64,000 bases of DNA from Acidimicrobiaceae bacterium (GCA_027306605.1 DAHUZK010000071.1:1-64000), one strand, 5' to 3'; positions 42,189 through 51,088 are shown, counted from the first letter of the stretch. Program-made: numbers and translations. The notes: generated by a model from the letters alone, not told the origin.

Positions 42189-43292
42189 GTGGACTTCGCC
42201 TTCTCCGAACAGCAGGACGAGCTGCGCGCCGGCGTGCGCACCGTGCTCGACGCCGAGTGCACGCCCGAGGCGCTCCGCACGTTCGCCATGGCCGACGAGG
42301 CGGCGCGGGCCGAGCTCGCGGCCGGCCGCTGGGCCGTGCTGGCCGAGCTCGGCGCGCCGGCGCTGGTCGTGCCCGAGGCGGCGGGCGGGCTCGGCCTGAG
42401 CGACGTCGACCTGGTGTGCGTGCTCGAGGAGGCCGGCCGGGCCTGCCTGCCCGAGACCCTGCTCGAGACGGCGGCTCTGGCCGCGCCGACGCTCGCCGCG
42501 CTGCTCCCCGACCCGACGGCCGCCGCCGCGCTGGATGCACTGGTGCGGGACGACGCCGTGGTGGCGGTCGGGGGCCTGGACGTGACCGCCACCGGCATCA
42601 CCTCGCCGACGGACGTGCGGCCCGACGGCATGTTGCGCACACCGCGCGTCTCGGGGGTCCGGGACGCGGCGATCCTCCTCCTCGCCTGCCGCGACGACGA
42701 CTCGGGCTGGCAGCTGCACGCGGTGCCGGCCTCCTCGTGCACGGCCGAGCCCACGCCGGCACTGAGCACGGCTCGTGACCTCTCGACGGTCCACTGGCCC
42801 CTGTCGTCCGAGACGCTGCTGGCCTACGGCGTCGCCGCCGAGGCGGCGGCGACGCTCCTCGCCGAGCGCGCCGCGGCGGGGAGCGCGGCGCTGCTGGTCG
42901 GGTTGGCCGAGCGCATGCTCACCATCACGGCGCACTACGCCAAGGAGCGACACCAGTTCGGCAAGCCGATCGGCAGCTTCCAGGCGGTCAAGCACCATCT
43001 CGCCAACGCCCGCGTCGCGCTCGAGTTCGCGCGTCCGGCCGTCTACCGCGCCGCGTGGTCGCTCGCCACCGCGCAACCGACGCTGTCGCACGACGCGTCG
43101 ATGGCCAAGGCGATGGCCTCCGACGCCGCCGAGCTGGCTGCTCGGGTCGCGCTGCAGGTGCACGGCGCCATCGGCTACACGTGGGAGTGCGACCTCCACT
43201 TCTTCTTGAAGGAGACGTGGGCGCTGTCGCGGGCCTGGGGCGACGCGGCCACCCACCGCCGGCTCGTGCTCGCGCACACGCTGGCCTCCTGA
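42189..43292 (+). CDS. Acyl-CoA dehydrogenase, probable beta subunit
   Basis: A 367-residue ACAD-like protein. N-terminal FAFSEQQDELRAGVRTVLDAE, then a shortened middle domain lacking the WCQGxSEPDAGSDL block, and a C-terminal domain with YAKERHQFGKPIGSFQAVKHHLANA and QVHGAIGYTWECDLHFFLK. The lost FAD-loop suggests it works only with the full-length partner upstream. Start GTG 42189. Confidence 0.9.
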   Translation: MDFAFSEQQDELRAGVRTVLDAECTPEALRTFAMADEAARAELAAGRWAVLAELGAPALVVPEAAGGLGLSDVDLVCVLEEAGRACLPETLLETAALAAPTLAALLPDPTAAAALDALVRDDAVVAVGGLDVTATGITSPTDVRPDGMLRTPRVSGVRDAAILLLACRDDDSGWQLHAVPASSCTAEPTPALSTARDLSTVHWPLSSETLLAYGVAAEAAATLLAERAAAGSAALLVGLAERMLTITAHYAKERHQFGKPIGSFQAVKHHLANARVALEFARPAVYRAAWSLATAQPTLSHDASMAKAMASDAAELAARVALQVHGAIGYTWECDLHFFLKETWALSRAWGDAATHRRLVLAHTLAS

Positions 43293-43369
43293 GCCCGGGC
43301 GCCCGGGCGCCCGACGCTGATGTCCGATTCCCGCCGGACCTCGTCACCGCGCCGTGGCACGCTGGCAGC

Positions 43370-44923
43370 GTGGTGGAGGACCCGGAGCGCTGCTACCAGG
43401 CGGCCCTGAGCAAGGACGCCCGCTTCGACGGGTGGTTCTTCTGCGCCGTCACCTCGACCGGCATCTACTGCCGGCCGAGCTGCCCGGCACGCACGCCGGC
43501 GCGGGCCAACCTCCGCTTCTACCCGACGGCGGCAGCCGCCCAGCAGGCCGGGTTCCGCGCCTGCCTGCGCTGCCGGCCCGACGCCACGCCGGGATCGCCG
43601 GAGTGGAACGTCAGGGCCGATGTCGTGGCCCGGGCCATGCGCCTCATCCGCGACGGGATCGTCGACCGCGAGGGGGTGGCGGGCCTGGCCCGCCGCCTCG
43701 GCTACAGCACGCGTCAGCTCAACCGGCTCGTCACGGCCGAGGTCGGGACCGGACCCCTGGCGCTGGCACGGGCCCAGCGCAGCCAGACGGCGCGGATCCT
43801 GCTCGAGACGACGGACCTCGCGGTCGCCCACGTCGCCTTCGCCGCCGGGTTCGCCAGCGTCCGCCAGTGCAACGACACGGTGCGCCAGATCTTCGCCGAC
43901 ACCCCCACCGGGCTCCGCACCCGCGCTCGCGCCACGAAGGCGGCACCCGGGTCCCGGGGCGAGGCGGCCGGCTCGTCCCCGCAGGCCATCCGGCTCCGCC
44001 TGGCCTGCCGCCGCCCCTTCGACCCGGCCTCGGTCCTGGGCTTCCTCGGAACCCGAGCCCTGCCCGGGGTGGAGTCACTCGAGGGCGGGACCTACCGGCG
44101 CAGCCTGCGCCTCCCCCACGGCCACGCGCTCGTCGCCCTCGGGGCGCCCGAGCAGGGACACGACCCGGCCCACGTCGAAGCAGAGCTCGTGCTCTCCGAC
44201 CTGCGGGACCTGGCCACGGCCGTGGCGCGCTGTCGCCAGTTGCTCGATCTCGACGCCGACCCCGTCGCGGTGGCCGACGCGCTGCGCGGCGACGCCCGCC
44301 TGCGCCCCCTCGTCGTGCGCCACCCGGGCCGGAGGGTGCCCGGGGCCGTGGACGGATTCGAGCTGGCCGTGCGCGCCGTCGTCGGCCAACAGGTCTCGGT
44401 GCCCGGGGCGCGCACGGTGGCGGGCCGGCTCGTCCTCCTGGCGGGGGACCCGCTTCCGGTCCCGCTCACGGGTGCGGCGTCGCCGGACCCGGGTGCCGCC
44501 ATCACCCACCTGTTCCCCACCCCGGCGGCCTTGGCGGAGTCGGCGACGCGCCACCCGGGCGCCTTTGCGATGCCCGCCGGTCGCCGGCGCGCCCTGGCCG
44601 CGCTGGCGGGGGCGGTCGAGCACGGCGACGTCGTGATGGATGCGGGCGCCGACCCGCTCGAGTTGCGCCGGTCGCTGCTCCGGCTCCCGGGGATCGGGCC
44701 CTGGACGGCCGAGTACGTCGCCATGCGCGCGCTGCGCGACCCCGACGCCTTCATGGCCACGGACCTGGGCATCCGGCGGGCCGCCGCCGCTCTGGGGCTG
44801 CCCGACGATCCGGCGAGCCTGCTGGCGCGCGGCGAACGCTGGCGGCCGTGGCGCAGCTACGCCATGGCCCACCTGTGGGGACTCGGTTCACCGACGAGAC
44901 GGACGAAAGGACGCGCCGCATGA
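43370..44923 (+). CDS. Ada-AlkA fusion: DNA alkylation repair regulator and 3-methyladenine glycosylase
   Basis: A 517-residue three-domain repair protein. Residues about 1-75 are the Ada N-terminal zinc domain with four Cys (IYCRPSCPART and ACLRCRPD), which accepts methyl groups from phosphotriesters. About 80-190 is an AraC-type HTH (VAGLARRLGYSTRQLNRLV, AHVAFAAGFASVRQCNDTVRQIF). The rest is an AlkA HhH-GPD glycosylase (VVGQQVSVPGARTVAGRLV, RLPGIGPWTAEYVAMRAL, ATDLGIRRA with the catalytic Asp). The start is GTG 43370 or 43373. The ATGA overlap couples it to ogt. Confidence 0.93.
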   Translation: MVEDPERCYQAALSKDARFDGWFFCAVTSTGIYCRPSCPARTPARANLRFYPTAAAAQQAGFRACLRCRPDATPGSPEWNVRADVVARAMRLIRDGIVDREGVAGLARRLGYSTRQLNRLVTAEVGTGPLALARAQRSQTARILLETTDLAVAHVAFAAGFASVRQCNDTVRQIFADTPTGLRTRARATKAAPGSRGEAAGSSPQAIRLRLACRRPFDPASVLGFLGTRALPGVESLEGGTYRRSLRLPHGHALVALGAPEQGHDPAHVEAELVLSDLRDLATAVARCRQLLDLDADPVAVADALRGDARLRPLVVRHPGRRVPGAVDGFELAVRAVVGQQVSVPGARTVAGRLVLLAGDPLPVPLTGAASPDPGAAITHLFPTPAALAESATRHPGAFAMPAGRRRALAALAGAVEHGDVVMDAGADPLELRRSLLRLPGIGPWTAEYVAMRALRDPDAFMATDLGIRRAAAALGLPDDPASLLARGERWRPWRSYAMAHLWGLGSPTRRTKGRAA

Positions 44924-45405
44924 CGCTCACCACGACCATGCCCCTGGAGACGCCGATCGGGACGCTCGTGCTCGAGAGCGACGGCGACGTGCTCATCGGC
45001 GTCCGGCTGCCCCACGAGCAGCGCCACGAGCAGCGCCACGAGCAGCGCGACGTCGGCACCGCCCCGCCCGTCCTGCGTCGGGCGGCGCACCAGCTGCAGG
45101 AGTACTTCGCCGGGCGGCGCACCACCTTCGACGTCCCGATGGAACTGGACGGAACCGACTTCCAGCGCCAGGTCTGGACCGAACTGGCGCGCATCCCCTA
45201 CGGCACGACGATCAGCTACGGCGAGCTGGCCCGGCGGGTGGGACGCCCCAACGGCCCGCGGGCGGTGGGCCAGGCCAACGGCCGCAACCCGATCCCCATC
45301 ATCGTGCCCTGCCACCGCGTGCTGGCCAGCAACGGCATCGGAGGCTACGGGGGCGGGCTCGCGATGAAGCGGGCCCTCCTCGCGGTGGAAGGGGTGTCGG
45401 CCTAA
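44920..45405 (+). CDS. ogt: Methylated-DNA-[protein]-cysteine S-methyltransferase
   Basis: A 161-residue suicide repair protein that takes the methyl group from O6-methylguanine onto its cysteine. The active site is IIVPCHRVLASNGIGGYGGG; the DNA-binding helix region has FQRQVWTELARIPYGTTISYGELARRVGRP. A triple HEQR insert at about residues 32-43, encoded by three exact 12-bp repeats, lengthens a loop in the N-terminal domain. ATG 44920 overlaps the Ada-AlkA stop, so both repair proteins are induced together. Confidence 0.95.
   Translation: MTLTTTMPLETPIGTLVLESDGDVLIGVRLPHEQRHEQRHEQRDVGTAPPVLRRAAHQLQEYFAGRRTTFDVPMELDGTDFQRQVWTELARIPYGTTISYGELARRVGRPNGPRAVGQANGRNPIPIIVPCHRVLASNGIGGYGGGLAMKRALLAVEGVSA
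45013..45048 (+). repeat. Three exact 12-bp repeats in ogt
   Basis: CACGAGCAGCGC occurs three times in tandem, encoding HEQR-HEQR-HEQR. In-frame slippage could change copy number without loss of the reading frame. Confidence 0.92.
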
Positions 45406-45414
45406 GGTGCGCCG

Positions 45415-46227
45415 GTGCAGAACGCCCGGACCGTCCATGACGCCTTCGACCTGACCGGGCGGGTGGCGCTCGTCACCGGCGCCGGCAGCGGCATCGGCCG
45501 GACCACTGCCGAGGTCCTGGCCGGCGCCGGTGCCACCGTGATCTGCGCCGACATCGACGCCGGCAGCGCCGCCGAGACGGCGAGCGGCATCCTCGGCCAG
45601 GGCGGCCGGGCCGAGAGCGCTGAGCTCGACGTGTCGGTACGCGGCGCCGCCTCCACCCTCGTCGGCCACGTCGTGGCCCGCCACCGCGGCCTGCACGTCA
45701 TGTGCAACATCGCCGGGACGATGATCGACAGCTCCATCGTCGACGTCGACCCCGACGAGTTCGACCGCATCGTGGCGGTCAACCTCAAGGGCGTCCTCTA
45801 CGGGTGCCAGGCGGCCGGAAAGGTGATGGCGGCCCAGCGCGGCGGCTCCATCGTCAACATGTCGTCGGCCGCCGTCCTCGCACCGGCCGCCGGCGTCGGC
45901 CCCTACGCCATCACCAAGGCCGGCGTGGCGCAGCTCACCCAGACGATGGCGCTCGAGGTGGGGCAGTACAACGTGCGGGTGAACTGCGTGGCGCCGGGCT
46001 TCGTGCCCACCAACATGACGGCTCGCTACTACACCGGCCCCGACGGCGCCGTCGACGAGCAGGCCAAGGCGGCGGTGCTGGCGCCCATGGCGCGCATGGC
46101 GCCCCTGCGCCGCGTCGGGGAGACGGCCGACATCGCCTACTGCGTGCTGTATCTCGCCGCCGACGCCAGCAGCTTCGTCACGGGGCAGCTGATCAGCCCC
46201 AACGGCGGCGTCTCCATGCACTACTGA
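45415..46227 (+). CDS. SDR-family oxidoreductase
   Basis: A 270-residue short-chain dehydrogenase. Motifs: RVALVTGAGSGIGRTTAEVLAG, CADIDAGSAAETA, CNIAGTMIDSSI (NNAG variant), NMSSAAVLAPAAGVGPYAITKAGVA (Ser, Tyr, Lys) and QLISPNGGVSMHY. Substrate unknown. GTG 45415 starts 10 bases after ogt. The insertion sequence begins right after its stop codon, apparently without disrupting the gene. Confidence 0.88.
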   Translation: MQNARTVHDAFDLTGRVALVTGAGSGIGRTTAEVLAGAGATVICADIDAGSAAETASGILGQGGRAESAELDVSVRGAASTLVGHVVARHRGLHVMCNIAGTMIDSSIVDVDPDEFDRIVAVNLKGVLYGCQAAGKVMAAQRGGSIVNMSSAAVLAPAAGVGPYAITKAGVAQLTQTMALEVGQYNVRVNCVAPGFVPTNMTARYYTGPDGAVDEQAKAAVLAPMARMAPLRRVGETADIAYCVLYLAADASSFVTGQLISPNGGVSMHY

Positions 46228-46239
46228 TGTGGATCGGTC

Positions 46240-46638
46240 AGTCAAGGTACAGGTTTTGAAGGTTTTCTGAGCGCGGCGAGCCAGGGGCTCGCTGCCGCTC
46301 TTGTTCTGTTGGCAGGCGTGGGGCCCCGTCGTCAAGGTTGCTTGATCGCCTTGACGACGGGGAACGGCTGCTACGTGACCCCGACGCGTAGCGGTGGCGG
46401 ACGGACGAGAGCTCGACCATGCGCCGGGAAGGAGTGTGCTGGCTGTCCGCCACTCTGATGTACGCGGATTCGAACCGCAGGTCGGCGATGCGCAAGACGG
46501 TGCCCCTCACTGAGCTCGCACCCTCCGCGACGGGAGGGCGCACAGTAGTCGCCGGGGATCTGTGCTTGCTGCGGCGGTCTCCCGACGCATGGTGAAGACC
46601 TCGCTCTTCGTGCCACGAAGAGGAGCTGGACGTCCATT
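46240..46638 (-). ncRNA. Structured non-coding end of the IS, candidate bridge RNA region
   Basis: This stretch has no convincing frame and carries strong hairpins: CCCCGTCGTCAAGG / CCTTGACGACGGGG (46324-46337 and 46349-46362, perfect 14 bp, 11-base loop) and GCGAGCC / GGCTCGC (46276-46292). IS110-family elements encode a bridge RNA in a non-coding end; in IS1111-type elements this is the 3' end, as here. Transcript ends are unknown and the guide loops were not resolved. Confidence 0.4.
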
Positions 46639-47745
46639 TCAGGCGGCGGCCATTTCGGCCCACAAGAAGCCGGCCAGCTCGCGAGCCACTGCGGTGACCA
46701 CAAGTTTGCGAGAGTTCTTGCGCTCGGCGAGTCGTCGGAACTTGGCGCACAGATGGAGCTGGGCATGCCAGGCGCGAGCGACGGTCTCTGGAGAACAGCG
46801 CTGCTGGCGTCGGGTGATCTGCGCCCCGACATTGGGCCGGTGCTGATAGGCCCAGGCCGCTTCGACGAGCAAGGAGCGCAGGTGGGTGTTGCCGGTCTTC
46901 GTGATGGACCCTCGTCGGCGGGACTCGCCACTCGAGTACTCGGAGGGCACCAAACCGCAGAATCCCATGAGCGAGGTGGCCCTCGGGAAGCGACGCCAGT
47001 CACAGACTTCGGCGGCCAGAGCGAGGGCTCCGAGGTCCGTCACGCCCCGGTAGGCGCCGAGGCGGGTGGCACTCTGGGCATAGGGACCGTCGTGGACGTA
47101 GAGCTTCAGATCGGCGTCGACGGCATCGAGATGCGCATCGATCCCGATGAGCACGACCCGATAGTGCTCGTAGGTCCGCTCGAGGGCGGCGTCGCCGAAA
47201 TGCCGGCTGCGAAGCCACTGTTCGTGCGCCATCGTCCACGAACTGCCAGATCGGTAGACCTCGCCGTGGCGCAACAAGAACTTGGAGAGCCGGTGTCGAG
47301 CGCGGGTGCGATCGATGACGATGTCGGCTCGGGCCCGAGCGAGGTCTCGGACCGCCTCCTCCGCCTCGGTCGGGATGTGGACCGGCGTCAGCTCGCCGGC
47401 CCGATAGAGCCGGACCAGCTTGCGAGCGTCACGTGTGTCGGTTTTGACCCGGGAGCCCGGTGTGATCGGGATCAGTGAAGGAGCGATGACCTCGGTGGAC
47501 ACGCCGAGGCGTCCGAGGAGGCGTGCCAGGTCATAGCCCGTCGGGCCGGCCTCGTAGCAGGCTCTGACGAGCCGCGGACGCCCGAGCGTCGCCGCGAACC
47601 GCCGAACGCTCGGCTCGTCATGGAACCAGCGGTCCACCACTGGCAGTTCGACCCCCGGAGGGAGCACCGCAGACGTGATCGAATCCTTGTGGACGTCAAG
47701 ACCTACCCAGGTCGTCTCCGGACAGGCAGAATCGCGAGTGGACAC
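46639..47745 (-). CDS. IS110-family transposase (bridge-RNA recombinase type)
   Basis: A 368-residue recombinase. The N-terminal RuvC-like DEDD domain shows WVGLDVHKDSITSAV (Asp), ACYEAGPTGYDLARLL (Glu) and TDTRDARKLVRLYRAGELTPV (Asp pair). The C-terminal Tnp domain has ATSLMGFCGLVPSEYSSGE with the catalytic-type Ser. GTG 47745 was chosen for its GGAAGGAG ribosome site. All key blocks are intact, so the element may be active. Confidence 0.93.
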   Translation of the reverse strand: MSTRDSACPETTWVGLDVHKDSITSAVLPPGVELPVVDRWFHDEPSVRRFAATLGRPRLVRACYEAGPTGYDLARLLGRLGVSTEVIAPSLIPITPGSRVKTDTRDARKLVRLYRAGELTPVHIPTEAEEAVRDLARARADIVIDRTRARHRLSKFLLRHGEVYRSGSSWTMAHEQWLRSRHFGDAALERTYEHYRVVLIGIDAHLDAVDADLKLYVHDGPYAQSATRLGAYRGVTDLGALALAAEVCDWRRFPRATSLMGFCGLVPSEYSSGESRRRGSITKTGNTHLRSLLVEAAWAYQHRPNVGAQITRRQQRCSPETVARAWHAQLHLCAKFRRLAERKNSRKLVVTAVARELAGFLWAEMAAA

Positions 47746-47878
47746 GGTCGGCTCCTTCCGTATGGTGGCTCGGTCCACGTCATTCGTGGGCAACCCACGT
47801 CATATGCGGATCGGGCCGACCGATCCATTGTCACTGAGCGTTCCCGCCCTGAGCGCTCGTGCGCGCCTGAGCGCAGGG

Positions 47879-49030
47879 TCAGGACAGGCGCACGAGGTCG
47901 AACTGCCCCGTCGCGGTGTCCGACACGATCACCGCCGGCGACGGCCCGACGAGCGAGACGGCGGCACCGACGGAGACGGGGTCGCTCATGGTGCCGTGCG
48001 TGTCGATGCGCTGGACGCAGCCCGTGGGCGACGGTGACTGCGGGCAGGCGGCGGGGACGCCGGTCGCCGGCTCGAGCACGAGCGGCCCGGCGGACGTGTC
48101 GGTGACGGTGTTGGTCACCGATCCGCTGTAGGAGCCGATGACCGCCAACGTGCTCGCGTCGTACGTGGTGTCGGCCGCGTCGAGGCCCTGGCCCGCCGGC
48201 TCGCTGACCCACACCGCGCCGCCGGCGACCGTGTCGAGGTACTGCACGCCGCCACCGAGGCCGTTGGGCTTGTCGGCGAGCGCCGGACCGGTCGCCGTGG
48301 TGCCGTCGGGGCGGCGCACGGCCAGGCGATGGTCGAGGTTCTCGTAGTACACGGACCCGTCGGGCCCGACGGTGTCGCCGAGGGTCCGCAGCAGCAGCCG
48401 CGGCCCGGTCGGCGACTTCGGATCGAGGCGGTACACGCTCGCCGTGTCGGCGTTGGTGACGGAGATGAAGACGGATCCCGCCGCGGCCGCCATCGACACC
48501 AGGTCGTCCTGGGAGCCGCTGGCCGCGTCGACCGGCGGCATGTTCCACTGCCCCACCTGGTTGCCGCTCGCCCGGTCGTAGGCGAACACGTTCGAGTACG
48601 TCGCCACGTAGAAGTCCGTGGCGTCGGCGGCCAGCGCCGCCGTGCCGGTCGGCACGTGCTCGGCCACCGCGGCCGGCCCGTCGCCGTCGACGACCCACGC
48701 CACCGAGGGCGCCGTGCTCGTCGGGTCCTGCGGCGCGGCGAACACCGCTCCCTCGGGGCCTTCGGCCGCGGTCACCCTGTCGGCGGCGAAGGGCAGCGCG
48801 ATCGGCGCGCCGGCCTGGAGCGGCCCCGACGTCGACGGCGGCGCCGGCGTCGACGTCGTGGTCGAGCTGGAGCGGGGGGCCGCCTCGTGGTGCGGGGCCG
48901 AGCCGTGCGGGGCCGAGCCGTGTGGGGCCGGGCCGTGTGGGGCCGAGCCCGGACCGCAGGCCCCGAGGAGGAGCGCCCCCGACGCCGCCGCGGTGGCGAA
49001 GGCCAGGTGCCGGCTCTTCCTCCCCCGCAC
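47879..49030 (-). CDS. Lipoprotein with WD40/propeller-like body
   Basis: A 383-residue exported lipoprotein. The signal peptide ends with the lipobox LLGAC (Cys near residue 26), so it is lipid-anchored outside the membrane. A His/Pro/Ala-rich repeat (GSAPH units) and a Thr/Ser/Pro linker follow. The body has repeated beta-type segments (VFAYDRASGNQVGQWNM, VYRLDPKSPTGPRLLL) like a propeller. No known family was recognised. The GTG start at 49030 faces dienelactone hydrolase at 49074. The IS lies 52 bases after its stop. Confidence 0.72.
   Translation of the reverse strand: MRGRKSRHLAFATAAASGALLLGACGPGSAPHGPAPHGSAPHGSAPHHEAAPRSSSTTTSTPAPPSTSGPLQAGAPIALPFAADRVTAAEGPEGAVFAAPQDPTSTAPSVAWVVDGDGPAAVAEHVPTGTAALAADATDFYVATYSNVFAYDRASGNQVGQWNMPPVDAASGSQDDLVSMAAAAGSVFISVTNADTASVYRLDPKSPTGPRLLLRTLGDTVGPDGSVYYENLDHRLAVRRPDGTTATGPALADKPNGLGGGVQYLDTVAGGAVWVSEPAGQGLDAADTTYDASTLAVIGSYSGSVTNTVTDTSAGPLVLEPATGVPAACPQSPSPTGCVQRIDTHGTMSDPVSVGAAVSLVGPSPAVIVSDTATGQFDLVRLS
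48890..48949 (-). repeat. Four 15-bp coding repeats in lipoprotein gene
   Basis: Four 15-bp units (plus-strand form GTGYGGGGCCGRGCC) lie in tandem and encode GPAPH and GSAPH units just after the lipobox. This is a slippage-prone linker. Confidence 0.88.
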
Positions 49031-49073
49031 GGGGCCAGTATGGCGTGCCGTACCGAGCGCTACGTTGCGGGCC

Positions 49074-49790
49074 ATGGCCACGACACGCGACATCTCCTAC
49101 GAAGCCGACGGCCGCACCATGGTCGGCACGCTCGCCCTCCCCGACGGGACCGACCGCCGGCCGGGCGTGCTGGTCTGCCACGAGGGACCGGGCCTCGACG
49201 ACCACGCGCGCACGCGGGCGGCGCGCCTGGCCGACGAGCTCGGCTCCGTGGCCTTCGCCCTCGACTACAACGGCGAGGGGAGACCCATCGCCGACCGCCA
49301 GATGATGATGGGGCGCCTCGGTGAGCTGCGGGAGGACCCCGCGCGGGCCCGGGCCATCGGGACCGCCGGTCTCGACGTCCTGCGCGCCGAGGCCCGGACC
49401 GACACCGCCCGGCTGGCCGCCATCGGGTACTGCTTCGGCGGCACCATGGCGCTGGAGCTGGCCCGAGGCGGCGCCGATCTCAAAGCTGTCGTCGGCTTCC
49501 ATTCCGGACTGTCCACGGTCCGGCCCGAGGACGCCCGCAACATCACCGGCAAGGTGCTGGCGCTCATCGGCGCCGACGACCCGATCGTGGACAACACCCA
49601 GCGGCGGGAGTTCGAGGAGGAGATGCGCGCCGGGGGCGCCGACTGGCAGCTCGTGGTCTACGGCGGCGCGGTGCACTCGTTCACCAACCCGCGGGCGAGC
49701 CAGATGGACCTGCCCGGCATCGCCTACGACGAGACGACCGACCGGCGCTCGTGGCAGGCCATGTGCGCCCTCTTCGCCGAGGTCTTCTGA
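49074..49790 (+). CDS. Dienelactone hydrolase family protein
   Basis: A 238-residue alpha/beta hydrolase of the dienelactone hydrolase type. The nucleophile is the Cys of GYCFGGTMALELA, the acid is in IGADDPIVDN, and the His is in YGGAVHSFTNP. Classical members open dienelactones in chloroaromatic breakdown, but many relatives have other ester substrates. ATG 49074. It is divergent from the lipoprotein and precedes the amidohydrolase by 46 bases. Confidence 0.9.
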   Translation: MATTRDISYEADGRTMVGTLALPDGTDRRPGVLVCHEGPGLDDHARTRAARLADELGSVAFALDYNGEGRPIADRQMMMGRLGELREDPARARAIGTAGLDVLRAEARTDTARLAAIGYCFGGTMALELARGGADLKAVVGFHSGLSTVRPEDARNITGKVLALIGADDPIVDNTQRREFEEEMRAGGADWQLVVYGGAVHSFTNPRASQMDLPGIAYDETTDRRSWQAMCALFAEVF

Positions 49791-49805
49791 GCAGGGCGCT
49801 CGTTT

Positions 49806-49820
49806 CTGACGCCCCGTCAG
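49806..49820. promoter_or_regulatory. Palindromic operator candidate, copy 3
   Basis: CTGACGCCCCGTCAG has perfect 6-bp arms around CCC. It lies 16 bases before the amidohydrolase ATG (49837), directly in the start region of the amidohydrolase-ACAD-ACAD-luciferase-like run. Confidence 0.55.
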
Positions 49821-49836
49821 GTGCGGGCTACGCTCG

Positions 49837-51045
49837 ATGCCCATGCCCGAGCCCCTGCCCAAGATCATCTCGGTCGACGACCACGTCGTCGAGCCGCCGC
49901 ACGTGTGGCAGGACCGGCTCCCCGCCAAGTACGCCGACGTGGGCCCGCGCGTCGTGCGGGCACCCATGCCCGAGGTCGAATTCCGCGGCGGTCAGCTCAA
50001 GGTCAAGCCCGGCTCGGCGGGCGTGCCGGTCGACTGGTGGTACTACGAGGACCTCAAGCGCCCGCTGCTGCGCGTCGACTCCGCCGTCGGTGTGCCCCGC
50101 GACGAGGTCACGATGAAGGGCGTCACCTACGAGGACATGCGGCCCGGCTCCTACGAGGTGAAGCCCCGCCTCGACGACATGGACGCCAATCACATCGAGG
50201 CCGCGCTGTGCTTCCCCACCTTCCCCCGCTTCTGCGGCCAGACCTTCACCGAGGCCAAGGACAAGGAGCTCGGCCTCCTCTGCGTGAAGGCCTACAACGA
50301 CTGGATGGTCGAGGAGTGGTGCGCCGACTCGGGCGGCCGCCTCGTCCCGCTCTGCCTGATCCCGCTGTGGGACGCCGAGCTCGCCGCCGCCGAGGTGCGG
50401 CGCAACGCGGCACGGGGCGTGCGCGCCGTGTGCTTCAGCGAGATCCCCCCCTTCCTCGGACTGCCGAGCGTGCACGACCCCGACCACTACTGGGACCCGT
50501 TCTTCCGCGCCTGCGCCGAGACGAGCACCGTGGTCAACATGCACATCGGCTCCTCGTCCAAGATGCCGTCGACCTCGGCCGACGCGCCGCCCGCCGTGGG
50601 CTCGACGCTGACCCACACCAACGCCACCTTCTCGCTGGTCGACTTCCTCTTCAGCGGCGTCTTCGTGCGCTTCCCCGACCTCAAGGTGGCCTATTCGGAG
50701 GGGCAGATCGGCTGGATCCCCTACATCCTCGAGCGCGCCGACCGGGTCTGGGAGGACAACCGTGGGTGGGGCGGCGTGGCGGACATCGTGCCCGAGAAGC
50801 CCTCCAGCTACTTCCCCGACCACGTCTACGGGTGCTTCTTCGACGACGCCCACGGGCTGCGCTCGGTGGACGAGATCGGCGAGGACAACATCACCTACGA
50901 GTCGGACTACCCGCACTCGGACTCGACCTGGCCGCGCACGCGCCAGATCGCCGAGGAGCAGATGGCCGGCCTCACCGACGCCCAGCGGCGCAAGATCGTG
51001 CGCGGCAACGCCATCAAGCTGTTCGGGCTGGGCTTCGCCGCCTGA
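49837..51045 (+). CDS. Amidohydrolase family 2 (ACMSD-like) metal hydrolase
   Basis: A 402-residue TIM-barrel metal enzyme. The N-terminal metal motif appears as SVDDHVVEPPHVW. Other blocks are CFPTFPRFCGQTFTEAKD, NMHIGSSSKMPSTS (His), FPDLKVAYSEGQIGWIPYILERADRVWED, and YESDYPHSDSTWPRTRQ (late metal Asp). Relatives decarboxylate or hydrolyse cyclic acids. The neighbouring acyl-CoA dehydrogenases suggest steroid or ring-acid catabolism. The upstream palindrome implies shared control with the steroid genes. Confidence 0.9.
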   Translation: MPMPEPLPKIISVDDHVVEPPHVWQDRLPAKYADVGPRVVRAPMPEVEFRGGQLKVKPGSAGVPVDWWYYEDLKRPLLRVDSAVGVPRDEVTMKGVTYEDMRPGSYEVKPRLDDMDANHIEAALCFPTFPRFCGQTFTEAKDKELGLLCVKAYNDWMVEEWCADSGGRLVPLCLIPLWDAELAAAEVRRNAARGVRAVCFSEIPPFLGLPSVHDPDHYWDPFFRACAETSTVVNMHIGSSSKMPSTSADAPPAVGSTLTHTNATFSLVDFLFSGVFVRFPDLKVAYSEGQIGWIPYILERADRVWEDNRGWGGVADIVPEKPSSYFPDHVYGCFFDDAHGLRSVDEIGEDNITYESDYPHSDSTWPRTRQIAEEQMAGLTDAQRRKIVRGNAIKLFGLGFAA

Positions 51046-51088
51046 TCAGGGCCGGCCGAACGCACCTCGTCATTCCGCGCTGCCCGGC

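Larger units (their letters stand above)
46230..47827 (-). mobile_element. IS110/IS1111-type insertion sequence
   Basis: The transposase gene is bounded by perfect 10-bp inverted repeats, TGGATCGGTC (46230-46239) and GACCGATCCA (47818-47827). Short subterminal inverted repeats are typical of the IS1111 subgroup. The element has a short 5' non-coding end and a long (about 400 bases) 3' non-coding end. True ends may lie a few bases outside the repeats. It inserted between the SDR gene and the lipoprotein gene. Confidence 0.75.

Noticed and set aside
46371-47003. Minus-strand frame overlapping the transposase 3' end
   Set aside because: It is out of frame with the transposase and unlike any IS accessory protein. 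The non-coding hairpins explain this stretch better.
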